Source: an uncultured Flavobacteriaceae bacterium
GTDB taxonomy: Bacteria; Bacteroidota; Bacteroidia; Flavobacteriales; Flavobacteriaceae
Assembly (NCBI GenBank): GCA_913031655.1
Contig: CAJWFY010000030.1
Span: forward strand, 1 to 13,113
Length of the DNA: 13,113 bases
Direction of reading: 5' to 3'
The translations under genes and the position numbers were made by a program. The notes under the pieces were generated by a model. It had not been told where the DNA came from and searched no databases. It saw only the letters and a list, made by a program, of their open reading frames with translations. Of the stretch, positions 6,721 through 13,113 are shown one piece after another. The first letter of the stretch is position 1. Each line of letters begins with the position of its first letter.

Positions 6721-7491
6721 TTGAACTTTATAATCAAATTTTTAATAAATATAATTCCAAGAACTCAATTGATTTTCTGGAGTAAAATTCTACAACCCAT
6801 TCTAGATTTATTTTACAGAGGAAATAAATTTCTGGATCCAATTAATGGGAAATTATATAGAAAGTTTCTTCCATATGGTTACGTAAAACAGAGAAAAAAT
6901 GCTTTAAGTCCAGGAACCCTCTCACTGGAAAGACATAGATTACTATGGCTTTATTTAAATAATGAAACTGAATTTTTTAAAAAAAAAATAAAAGTATTAC
7001 ATATAGCTCCAGAACAATGTTTTTATAAAATTTTTAAAAAATTAAAAAATATTAATTACACAACATTTGACCTAAACTCTCCATTAGCAGACATTAAAGG
7101 AGATATTTGTAAAATGCCTTTTGAAAAAAATTCATTTGATTATATTCTTTGTAATCATGTTTTAGAGCACATAAATGATGATAAAAAAGCTATGACGGAA
7201 ATTTATAGAGTTTTAAATATTTGTGGTACAGCTATCCTTCAAGTCCCTGTTAATTTAAATAATAAAACTACTTTGGAGGATAATGGCATAAATAACAAAC
7301 AAGAAAGGATAGAGAAATTTGGTCAATATGACCATGTAAGACTTTATGGATTAGATTATTTTAAAAAATTACAAAATATTGGATTTGAAGTTGATCAAGT
7401 TAAGTATGCTTCAAAGTTTAATGATGATGAAATATTAAAGTATGGCATAGAAAAAAATGAAGTTATTCCTGTATGTAAAAAGTTAATCTAA
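6721..7491 (+). CDS. class I SAM-dependent methyltransferase with a cysteine-less ribbon-like N-terminus
   Basis: This 256-residue protein begins with TTG directly after the map stop. No ATG occurs early enough to keep the conserved N-terminal part, so TTG is taken as the start. Residues 90-180 are a Methyltransf_11-type Rossmann domain: VLHIAPEQ (92-99, the SAM-loop region), TTFDLNSP (114-121), GDICKMPF (127-134), then FDYILCNHVLEHI (139-151) and EIYRVLN (160-166). The usual GGxD-type loop is replaced by HIAPE, as I recall for related Bacteroidota proteins. Residues 34-78 contain FLPYG and SLERHRLLWLYL, which in relatives outside this group accompany CPxC pairs. Here those pairs read DPIN (39-42) and SPGT (63-66). 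Substrate unknown. The last 9 coding bases overlap the convergent apbE gene. A run of ten A (6979-6988) lies in the frame without breaking it. Confidence 0.85.
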   Translation: MNFIIKFLINIIPRTQLIFWSKILQPILDLFYRGNKFLDPINGKLYRKFLPYGYVKQRKNALSPGTLSLERHRLLWLYLNNETEFFKKKIKVLHIAPEQCFYKIFKKLKNINYTTFDLNSPLADIKGDICKMPFEKNSFDYILCNHVLEHINDDKKAMTEIYRVLNICGTAILQVPVNLNNKTTLEDNGINNKQERIEKFGQYDHVRLYGLDYFKKLQNIGFEVDQVKYASKFNDDEILKYGIEKNEVIPVCKKLI

Positions 7492-8487
7492 AATTAGATT
7501 CTCAAAATTCTTTGTAAAATAAGTTTTTACTTTTTTTTCTTGATCCAAATAAACTATCATAGCTTCAATATTTAATAAAGAATCTATCAATAACTTTGAT
7601 TCTTCAAGTGGCATAGCCATAAAAGCGGTGGCATATCCATCAGCTAACATGCAATTCTCGGCTATAACAGAAGTTCCTAAAATATTAGTACTATAAGCAT
7701 ATCCATTTTTAGGATTAATTGTATGAACAATTCTCTTACCTGTTAAAGAGTCAATTATAAATTTTCTATAATTTCCAGAACTTGCAAGAGCCATATCTTT
7801 TAATGTGATTGCTAGTTTATAACTATTAGTGCTAGAGTTTAAAGGATCTGCAATTCCTACCTTCCATGGGGAGTTTTTGAAACTATTAAATCCACTAGCA
7901 TACATTTCCCCACCAATTTCAATTAAATGATTAGTAATTTGATTATTAACTAACATTCTAGAAATTACGTCCACACAATAACCTTTAGCTATAGCATTAA
8001 AGTCTAAAAAAATTCCATTTTTTTTCTTTACGATTCTGTCATTAAATAATCTAACATTTTCAAAACCAGTAAGATTTATTAAACTATCAATATTAATAAT
8101 TTGATTTGGGTATTTATTTGGGCCTAAACCATATGCATTAACTAATAAACCAATAGTTGGATCAAAAAAACCGTTCGATGATTTCCAAATTAATTTAGAC
8201 TGATTAAAAACATTTTTAAAATGACTATCGACTATAATTGAGTCAATCCCATTATTTATTTTAGATATATCAGAAGAAATAAGGTAAGTTGAAAGTGATC
8301 TGTTAATTTCAAAAAAAATTGAATCTGTTAATTTTTCAATATTAGATAGTTCGTTTTCAGATGAATAAACTATGCTAAAAGAAGTGCCAAGAGCATATCC
8401 TGAATATTTATGCAGCTTTATTGAATTAGAGCAACTCAAACATAAGCAAGCTAAAAGAAGTAAACTATATAATTTTTTCAAGTCCAT
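7483..8487 (-). CDS. apbE: FAD:protein FMN transferase (ApbE), lipoprotein
   Basis: ApbE transfers FMN from FAD to a threonine in target proteins, with Mg2+, on the periplasmic side of the membrane; NqrB and NqrC of the upstream genes are its classic targets. The protein has 334 residues from ATG 8487. An ATG further upstream would add 15 residues ahead of the lipoprotein signal and is rejected. Residues 1-19 end in lipobox CLSC with lipidated C19. Family motifs seen are YALGTSFSIVY (31-41), FFDPTIGLLVNAYGLG (107-122), LDFNAIAKGYCVD (161-173), IEIGGEMYASG (189-199), ASSGNY (235-240), HTINP (255-259) and LADGYATAF (281-289), which supplies D283 and T287 for metal binding. The gene overlaps the preceding small gene by 23 bases, implying coupled translation at the end of the nqr operon. 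Confidence 0.95.
   Translation of the reverse strand: MDLKKLYSLLLLACLCLSCSNSIKLHKYSGYALGTSFSIVYSSENELSNIEKLTDSIFFEINRSLSTYLISSDISKINNGIDSIIVDSHFKNVFNQSKLIWKSSNGFFDPTIGLLVNAYGLGPNKYPNQIINIDSLINLTGFENVRLFNDRIVKKKNGIFLDFNAIAKGYCVDVISRMLVNNQITNHLIEIGGEMYASGFNSFKNSPWKVGIADPLNSSTNSYKLAITLKDMALASSGNYRKFIIDSLTGKRIVHTINPKNGYAYSTNILGTSVIAENCMLADGYATAFMAMPLEESKLLIDSLLNIEAMIVYLDQEKKVKTYFTKNFENLILD
7485..7500. repeat. short perfect inverted repeat across two convergent gene ends
   Basis: AATCTAA (7485-7491), two bases, then its reverse complement TTAGATT (7494-7500). The repeat covers the methyltransferase stop codon and the last apbE codons. On the minus strand it is followed after three bases (AAC) by five T, so it could act as a weak terminator for the nqr-apbE unit. 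The stem has only one G-C pair, so the thermodynamic case is weak. Confidence 0.35.
7514..7538 (+). terminator. possible intrinsic terminator for the gpmI-map-methyltransferase operon
   Basis: GTAAAA (7514-7519) can pair with TTTTAC (7525-7530) around a five-base loop, followed directly by eight T (7531-7538). The site begins 22 bases after the methyltransferase stop. An upstream copy, GTAAAAA at 7475-7481, offers an alternative pairing with TTTTTAC (7524-7530). The stem is only six pairs with one G-C pair, and it lies inside the 3' coding part of apbE, so the placement is suggestive rather than firm. Confidence 0.3.
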
Positions 8488-8860
8488 TAAAATTAATAAT
8501 ATAACCTGAGTCTTTAAACAAAGGAAGTTCATAATTTTCAGAATTTGCTAATCCCACGCCAGCATAATACAATGTTGCATTAAAACTAGTTGCATGAGCT
8601 TTAATTTTATCAAGATGTGAAATAACAATATCTCTGGGGTCACTTGGATAACAAATTGCCTTAACGATTATGAAAGATAGTTTTTTATCTTTTGTACAAA
8701 CAAATTGAGGGTCTTTTTTTAACTGACTATTAACAGATAAAAATTCATAATTTTTAGCTTCTAGTTGTTTGCCAACAATATTCATTGCAAGCTGGTGCTT
8801 TTCTAAATCACTTAAAGGTATTGGTAAAAGATTATCCTCCAAAATCGTCAAATCTGACAT
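8465..8860 (-). CDS. uncharacterised protein between nqrF and apbE, possibly a YraN-like nuclease fold without catalytic acids
   Basis: This protein has 131 residues from ATG 8860 (MSDLTILEDN). An ATG at 8899 would add 13 residues buried in nqrF and is less likely. It overlaps nqrF by 29 bases and apbE by 23. There is no signal peptide or membrane segment, so it should be cytoplasmic. The stretch 20-70 follows the layout of YraN/UPF0102: a helix, then KNYEFLSVNSQ (36-46), a hairpin PQFVCTKDKKLSFIIVKA (51-68) resembling the GEIDLI...FVEVK core. K67 is kept, but the expected helix Glu, hairpin Asp and strand Glu fall on M26, Q52 and I65. The second half (89-131) has a conserved-looking YYAGVGLANSENYELP segment. 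I recall similar short proteins at this site in other flavobacteria, but no function. The fold assignment is my own inference. Confidence 0.75.
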   Translation of the reverse strand: MSDLTILEDNLLPIPLSDLEKHQLAMNIVGKQLEAKNYEFLSVNSQLKKDPQFVCTKDKKLSFIIVKAICYPSDPRDIVISHLDKIKAHATSFNATLYYAGVGLANSENYELPLFKDSGYIINFNGLEKII

Positions 8861-10130
8861 TTTCAGGTGGCACACCAAAATCATCTGCCATTTTTTCAAT
8901 AGCTTGATTCATTAAAGGTGGTCCACAAAAGTATACTTCAATATCCTCAGGATTTTCATGATAATTTAAGTAATTATCAATAACTGTTTGGTGAACAAAC
9001 CCTACAAAGCCATCACCTTCTGAATCTAAATTATCTTTAACCTTCCAATTATCAACTTCTAATGGCTCTGAAAGAGCAATATAAAATTTAAAATTTGGAA
9101 AATCTTTTTCTAAAGCTTTAAAATGGTCTATATAGAAAAGTTCTCTTTTAGACCTACCACCATACCAAAAGCTAACTTTTCTCCCAGTTTTTAGAGTTCT
9201 AAGTAAATGATATAAATGAGATCTCATTGGAGCCATTCCAGCTCCTCCACCAACGTAAAGCATTTCAGCTTCAGAATGATTGATAAAAAATTCTCCGTAA
9301 GGTCCAGAAATAGTGACCTTATCTCCTGCTTTTCTAGAAAATATATATGATGAAGCTACTCCAGGATTAACATCCATCCATCCATTTTTATTTCTATCGA
9401 AAGGAGGCGTAGCGATTCTCACATTTAACATAATTTCTTTTCCTTCTGCAGGGTATGAAGCCATTGAATAAGCTCGCTCCACAAGTTCTGGATTTTTCAT
9501 TTTCAAATCCCAAAGTTTAAAATTATCCCATTCTAACTTAAACTTATCTGGATCACCAGGATGCTCTTCAGGATGGGATTTTATATCTATATCTTTAAAG
9601 TCAATATCACATTCAGGAATTTCAATTTGAATATAACCTCCTGCCTTATAACCCATGTCTTCTGGAATTTGAATAACAAATTCTTTTATAAAGGAAGCTA
9701 CGTTCCAATTTCGTAATACGGTTGCTTCCCATTTTTTAATACCAAATACTTCTTCAGGAACTTCAATAACCATGTTTTCTTTTACTTTAACCTGACAACC
9801 AAGCCTCCAGCCTTCAGCAATTTCTTTTCGACTGAAATGAGGTTTTTCAGTTGGTAAAATTTCTCCGCCACCATCAGAAACTATACATCTACATTGTATA
9901 CATGTTCCTCCACCTCCACATGCAGAGGGTAAGAAAATTTTATTACTTCCAAGTGTAGATAAAAGGGTGTTTCCCGATGAAACTTCTACCTCAGTTTCAC
10001 CATTTACAAAAAGTGTCACAGGTCCAGATGGAAGTAGTTTAGCTTTTACTCCTAAGAGCATACCAACTAAAACCATAATAATAGCTAAAAAAACGATAAT
10101 ACTAAAAAATATATATGTAGTAATTGTCAT
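8832..10130 (-). CDS. nqrF: Na+-translocating NADH:quinone reductase subunit F
   Basis: NqrF is the electron-entry subunit of the Na+ pump: it oxidises NADH on the cytoplasmic side and passes electrons through FAD to a [2Fe-2S] cluster. At 432 residues it is somewhat longer than the roughly 407 of the Vibrio protein. Residues 5-28 are the single membrane anchor. The ferredoxin domain has all four cluster cysteines, C71, C77 and C80 (SACGGGGTCIQCRC) and C112 (GWRLGCQV). The ferredoxin-reductase part shows the FAD motif RAYSMASYP (219-227), the nucleotide-binding GGGAGMAPMRSH (294-305), WYGGRS (322-327), FCGPPLM (401-407) and the C-terminal FDDFGG. An acidic insert around 172-200 (DIDFKDIDIKSHPEEHPGD) precedes the FAD motif and occurs in the family. 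It starts five bases after nqrE. Confidence 0.98.
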   Translation of the reverse strand: MTITTYIFFSIIVFLAIIMVLVGMLLGVKAKLLPSGPVTLFVNGETEVEVSSGNTLLSTLGSNKIFLPSACGGGGTCIQCRCIVSDGGGEILPTEKPHFSRKEIAEGWRLGCQVKVKENMVIEVPEEVFGIKKWEATVLRNWNVASFIKEFVIQIPEDMGYKAGGYIQIEIPECDIDFKDIDIKSHPEEHPGDPDKFKLEWDNFKLWDLKMKNPELVERAYSMASYPAEGKEIMLNVRIATPPFDRNKNGWMDVNPGVASSYIFSRKAGDKVTISGPYGEFFINHSEAEMLYVGGGAGMAPMRSHLYHLLRTLKTGRKVSFWYGGRSKRELFYIDHFKALEKDFPNFKFYIALSEPLEVDNWKVKDNLDSEGDGFVGFVHQTVIDNYLNYHENPEDIEVYFCGPPLMNQAIEKMADDFGVPPENVRFDDFGG

Positions 10131-10135
10131 AAAAA

Positions 10136-10753
10136 TTATAGTTTAATTCCCATAAAACTCATGAAACCAATTGCCATAAGTCCAGTTATTATAAAAGTAA
10201 TTCCTAAACCTTTTAAAGGAGCAGGAACATTTGAGTAAGCTATTTTTTCTCTAATTGCGGCTATTGCTACAATTGCTAGAAGCCATCCAATTCCAGAGCC
10301 AAATCCATAAATAGCAGATTCTGTAATTCCAGAAAAATCTTTTATTTGCATAAACAAAGATCCACCCAAAATCGCACAATTAACTGCAATTAATGGAAGG
10401 AAAATTCCTAAAGCACCATATAAAGCAGGTGCAAATTTTTCAACTATCATTTCCACTAATTGAACCATCGAAGCTATTACAGCAATAAACATAATAAAGC
10501 TTAAAAAGCTTAAATCTAATTCTGCATAATCAGGACCGATCCAACCAAGCGCGCCAGGTCTTAATAAGTATTGATCTATCAAGAAATTTAGTGGAACTGT
10601 AATTGTTAAAACAAAAATTACAGCAAAACCTAAACCAACAGCAGTTTTAACTGTTTTTGAAACAGCTAAATATGAACACATACCTAAAAAGTAGGCAAAA
10701 ATCATATTTTCAATGAAAATACTTTTTATAAATAAATTAGCGTAATCAATCAT
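10136..10753 (-). CDS. nqrE: Na+-translocating NADH:quinone reductase subunit E
   Basis: This integral membrane subunit has 205 residues with six predicted hydrophobic segments and belongs to the NqrDE/RnfAE family. With NqrD it forms the pseudo-symmetric core of the pump. C26 (FLGMCSYL) and C126 (AVNCAILGG) correspond to the conserved cysteines that, together with two from NqrD, hold the iron centre within the membrane. E101 (VQLVEMIVEK) lies where the Vibrio subunit has an acidic residue implicated in Na+ movement, judged by its spacing from the cysteines. The ATG at 10753 gives the family's standard N-terminus, with IENMIFAYFLGMC. It follows nqrD after 18 bases, the largest gap inside this operon; the gap contains only A and T and holds no hairpin. 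Confidence 0.98.
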   Translation of the reverse strand: MIDYANLFIKSIFIENMIFAYFLGMCSYLAVSKTVKTAVGLGFAVIFVLTITVPLNFLIDQYLLRPGALGWIGPDYAELDLSFLSFIMFIAVIASMVQLVEMIVEKFAPALYGALGIFLPLIAVNCAILGGSLFMQIKDFSGITESAIYGFGSGIGWLLAIVAIAAIREKIAYSNVPAPLKGLGITFIITGLMAIGFMSFMGIKL

Positions 10754-10771
10754 AATTATTATTAATTTAAT

Positions 10772-11395
10772 TTACCCCTGTTCAATTAATTTTCTATTTC
10801 TGGATCGCTGTATCCAAATAATAATACCGACAGTAATAAGTGCCATTGGAGATAATAACATAAGACCATTATTTACGTAGCCCATTTCGTAAATAAAATC
10901 TGGAATAACTTGAAATCCACCTAATTTTCCAGACCCTAAAAGTTCTCTAAAAAAAGCTACTAAAATCAAGATCCAGCCATAGCCTGCAGCATTTCCGATT
11001 CCATCAAGAAAAGATCTCCACACCCCATTTCCTAAAGCAAAAGCTTCTAATCGCCCCATAACGATACAGTTAGTTATAATCAAGCCTATAAATATTGATA
11101 ATTCCTTACTGACATCATATGCATAAGCTCTAAGTACTTGATCAACTAAAATAACCATAGCCGCTACGACTACTAATTGAACAATAATTCTAATTCTGTT
11201 AGGAATTAAATCCCTTAACAATGAAATGATCACATTACTAGCTGCCATAACTGCCATTACTGAAATACTCATAACTATTGCAGCTTTTAATTGAACGGTA
11301 ATAGCTAAAGCTGAACAAATACCCAATACCTGAACTGTTATTGGATTATTGTCATCCATTGGATCTGAAAGTAAAGCTCTGTTTTTATTTGACAT
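10772..11395 (-). CDS. nqrD: Na+-translocating NADH:quinone reductase subunit D
   Basis: This integral membrane subunit has 207 residues and is paralogous to NqrE. C27 (LGICSALA) and C110 (ITNCIVMGRLEAFA) are the cysteines that complete the NqrD-NqrE iron centre. D85 (ILVDQVL) and D131 (SFLDGIGN) sit near positions where acidic residues of the Vibrio enzyme have been tied to Na+ transport; this is from memory of that work. The C-terminus IQRSRNRK is basic and cytoplasmic by the positive-inside rule. An N-terminal polar extension (MSNKNRALLSDPMDDNNP) replaces the shorter start of other members. The ATG comes four bases after the nqrC stop, so the genes are co-translated. Confidence 0.98.
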   Translation of the reverse strand: MSNKNRALLSDPMDDNNPITVQVLGICSALAITVQLKAAIVMSISVMAVMAASNVIISLLRDLIPNRIRIIVQLVVVAAMVILVDQVLRAYAYDVSKELSIFIGLIITNCIVMGRLEAFALGNGVWRSFLDGIGNAAGYGWILILVAFFRELLGSGKLGGFQVIPDFIYEMGYVNNGLMLLSPMALITVGIIIWIQRSRNRKLIEQG

Positions 11396-11399
11396 ATAT

Positions 11400-12134
11400 T
11401 TAGTTTAAAGCTATTTTATTTGACCTTAGAGTATTGAAATAAGGTATGTAATGCTCTAGTCTTTCTTTAATCATATCTGTGACTCCATCTCCGGTAATTG
11501 TTGCTCCAGAAATCGCATCAACTTCGTGATCATTTTTATCAGAGTTATTTGGATCATTATTAGTCTTAGAAACTTTAATACCAACTAAATTATTATTTAT
11601 GTCAAATAATTTTTCATCAACAAACCTTTCAATAAACCAATCTTGTGTGATTTCAGCACCTAAGCCTGCAGTTTCTCCAATATGATCAAAAACGACTCCT
11701 TTAATTGTGTTTAAATCTTCCTTTATTGAAATATATCCATAAATAGCGTTCCATAAACCATTCCCTCTTATGGGGATTATATAATATTTTTCAGATTCTA
11801 TGTTAGCAACATATAAAGGAAAGTCCTGATCTTTAGGGGTTTTCTTTAATTCAAGAGAAAGCTTGACATTATTAAAAACATCGACCGAGGCATCAATTGA
11901 TCCGTCATTTTGAATAGCCAATTGATCTTCAATGTATTTATTAAACAGTTCTTCTGCCCCGTCTCTGTCAGTTGTGATCCCTACAGTTGATAATATATTT
12001 TGCATTTTTTCTTTTCTAACATTTTCAGACTGTAAATCTTTCAAAGATTGTGAAGTAAAGGCTAAAACAGTTGCTACAACAAATACCATGATAGTTGCAA
12101 ATAAAAAAGTATATAAATTTGAGTCTCTATTCAT
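11400..12134 (-). CDS. nqrC: Na+-translocating NADH:quinone reductase subunit C (flavinylated)
   Basis: NqrC carries covalently bound FMN on a periplasmic domain anchored by one N-terminal membrane helix (residues 9-29). Its 244 residues fit the family (about 250). The flavinylation motif is DAISGAT (206-212), so T212 is the expected FMN attachment site, filled by ApbE. Other family marks are GNGLWNAIYGY (124-134) and HIGETAGLGAEI (151-162). Residues 190-205 (KTNNDPNNSDKNDHEV) form a very polar Asn/Asp stretch just before the motif. The ATG lies one base after the nqrB stop. A 75-codon plus-strand frame over its 5' end is a shadow. Confidence 0.98.
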   Translation of the reverse strand: MNRDSNLYTFLFATIMVFVVATVLAFTSQSLKDLQSENVRKEKMQNILSTVGITTDRDGAEELFNKYIEDQLAIQNDGSIDASVDVFNNVKLSLELKKTPKDQDFPLYVANIESEKYYIIPIRGNGLWNAIYGYISIKEDLNTIKGVVFDHIGETAGLGAEITQDWFIERFVDEKLFDINNNLVGIKVSKTNNDPNNSDKNDHEVDAISGATITGDGVTDMIKERLEHYIPYFNTLRSNKIALN

Positions 12135-12135
12135 T

Positions 12136-13113
12136 TTAAGCAGTTTTTATAGTTTTTAAACTTCTATTTATTCTTCTGTTAATATTAGCTTCAACTACAT
12201 AATGATCAATAGTTGGTGCAAAAACATTCATTAATAAAATTGCTAGCATTACACCTTCAGGATAAGCGGGATTAAACACTCTAATTAGAATACAAAATAA
12301 TCCTACCAATAAACCATATATCCATTTTCCTTTAACAGTTTGAGCTGCAGATACAGGATCTGTAGCCATAAAAACTACCCCAAAAGCGAATCCTCCAACC
12401 ATCAAATGATTAATCCAGTTAAAACTCATCAATTCGTTTGCTCCCCATAAATTAAATAACATTCCTGTTATTGCAGCACCAATTACACTTCCAATCATAA
12501 TTCTCCAACTCCCTACGCCTGTAAATACTAAAATTGCAGCACCAAGTAGAACCATAAGAGTTGAGGTTTCAGCAATGGATCCAGGGATAGAACCCATAAA
12601 CATTTGCATCGGTTCATAGGGTAGTGAATTATTACCTGAAGCTAACATTCCTAAAATAGTTTCACCAGAAACGCCATCAATGTTTGAAGCTTCAGAAACC
12701 CAAACTTGATTACCTGACATGTAAGTAGGGTAAGCGAAGAAAGCAAAAGCTCTAGCGGTTAGTGCAGGGTTTAAAATATTCATTCCTGTTCCTCCAAAGG
12801 CTTCCTTTCCAATAAACACAGCAAAAGCAACAGAAAGACCAACCATCCAAAGTGGAATGTCTATCGGCATAATCATTGGAATTAACAATCCTGTAACAAG
12901 ATAACCCTCGTTAATTTCATGTCCTCTAAAAACAGCAAAAGCAAACTCAATAGTAAGACCCACTATATAAGAGACGGCAATCATGGGAAGAATTTTTAAT
13001 GAACCATGAATAATTACGTCCATTGTACTAAAATCAGTTCCTAATTGTGAATAATATTGAAATCCAGTATTGTAAATTCCATAAAGAAGAGCTGGTAAAA
13101 GAGCAATTATTAC
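12136..13113 (-). CDS. nqrB: Na+-translocating NADH:quinone reductase subunit B, 5' end outside the window
   Basis: The frame is open to the right edge: 30 further codons precede the first internal ATG (at 13023) and translate to VIIALLPALLYGIYNTGFQ and onward, which fits the NqrB membrane core. That ATG is therefore not the start. About 325 of the usual 400 or so residues are visible. NqrB is the large membrane subunit that contributes to the Na+ channel and carries covalent FMN. Signature segments are IGKEAFGGTGMNILNPALTARAF (about 12805-12750), the flavinylation region DGVSGET (12678-12658) and ATDPVSA near 12360. Threonine at 12660-12658 is the expected FMN site, but the residue before it is Glu where Ala or Ser is usual. 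The frame is intact with many helices. nqrA should precede it beyond the window. Confidence 0.97.
   Translation of the reverse strand, partial: VIIALLPALLYGIYNTGFQYYSQLGTDFSTMDVIIHGSLKILPMIAVSYIVGLTIEFAFAVFRGHEINEGYLVTGLLIPMIMPIDIPLWMVGLSVAFAVFIGKEAFGGTGMNILNPALTARAFAFFAYPTYMSGNQVWVSEASNIDGVSGETILGMLASGNNSLPYEPMQMFMGSIPGSIAETSTLMVLLGAAILVFTGVGSWRIMIGSVIGAAITGMLFNLWGANELMSFNWINHLMVGGFAFGVVFMATDPVSAAQTVKGKWIYGLLVGLFCILIRVFNPAYPEGVMLAILLMNVFAPTIDHYVVEANINRRINRSLKTIKTA

Noticed and set aside
6971..6990. T6-A10 homopolymer in the methyltransferase as a frameshift or slippage site
   Set aside because: The frame is intact across it and both sides match the family. AT-rich genomes have many such runs, and nothing suggests programmed slippage.
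8488..8532. upstream ATG giving apbE 15 more residues
   Set aside because: The extra segment is coding sequence of the overlapping small gene in another frame; the lipoprotein signal starts naturally at 8487.
11932..12159. 75-codon open frame on the plus strand
   Set aside because: It is antisense to the start of nqrC, shows no family resemblance or upstream signal, and nqrC is unmistakable.
12136..13023. nqrB as a complete 295-residue gene starting at 13023
   Set aside because: The frame continues without a stop to the window edge and the extra 30 codons fit NqrB, so the gene is simply cut by the window.
1..13113. mobile element, phage remnant, CRISPR array or tRNA-linked integration site
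   Set aside because: No transposase, integrase, direct repeats or spacer-like arrays are seen. The tRNA has no duplicate 3' end in the window, and gene order and composition look uniform.

Overview
The window looks like chromosomal DNA from a low-GC member of the Bacteroidota, most likely a marine or otherwise Na+-dependent flavobacterium. Four things point there. The DNA is very AT-rich. Genes lack recognisable Shine-Dalgarno sequences, and two candidate promoters match the Bacteroidota TAnnTTTG -7 box. Several proteins have forms typical of Flavobacteriia (DUF6702, CarboxypepD_reg-like proteins without a barrel, a VanY-type M15 peptidase with SRHHWGTDIDI). A Na+-translocating NADH:quinone reductase operon is present. 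I see no mobile element, phage gene, CRISPR array or integration scar. These are dense housekeeping genes, and the interest lies in a few odd proteins and junctions.

Layout. (1) Bases 1-2556, minus strand, read from right to left: tRNA-Gly(TCC); two related secreted proteins with carboxypeptidase-like regulatory domains (1717-2466 and 939-1751); a secreted DUF6702 protein (464-952); and the N-terminus of an M1-type metallopeptidase that runs off the left edge. Overlaps or very short gaps suggest one transcription unit headed by the tRNA. (2) Bases 2636-3792, plus strand: a GNAT acetyltransferase overlapping a secreted M15 D,D-carboxypeptidase-like protein by 4 bases. (3) Bases 3843-7491, plus strand: gpmI (TTG start, own promoter candidate), a single-cysteine thioredoxin-fold lipoprotein, map (methionine aminopeptidase) and a SAM-dependent methyltransferase (TTG start), all nearly touching. 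(4) Bases 7483-13113, minus strand: nqrB (5' end off the right edge), nqrC, nqrD, nqrE, nqrF, a small uncharacterised gene, then apbE. This unit converges on the methyltransferase with a 9-base overlap of coding ends.

How the genes work together. NqrB-F form most of the respiratory Na+ pump; nqrA should lie just outside the right edge. NqrF takes electrons from NADH through FAD and a [2Fe-2S] centre. NqrD and NqrE together hold a membrane-embedded iron centre through two cysteines each. NqrB and NqrC carry FMN covalently attached to threonine, and the ApbE lipoprotein at the operon's end is the enzyme that attaches it. The pump and its maturation enzyme are therefore encoded together.

The best candidate for something undescribed is the 131-residue protein between nqrF and apbE (8465-8860). 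It overlaps both neighbours, and its sequence pattern resembles a YraN-like PD-(D/E)XK nuclease fold that has lost its acidic catalytic residues. Other points of interest are a methyltransferase whose N-terminus looks like a zinc ribbon with all four cysteines replaced, an unusual SGET flavinylation motif in NqrB, and a tRNA that appears to form the 5' leader of a protein-coding transcript.
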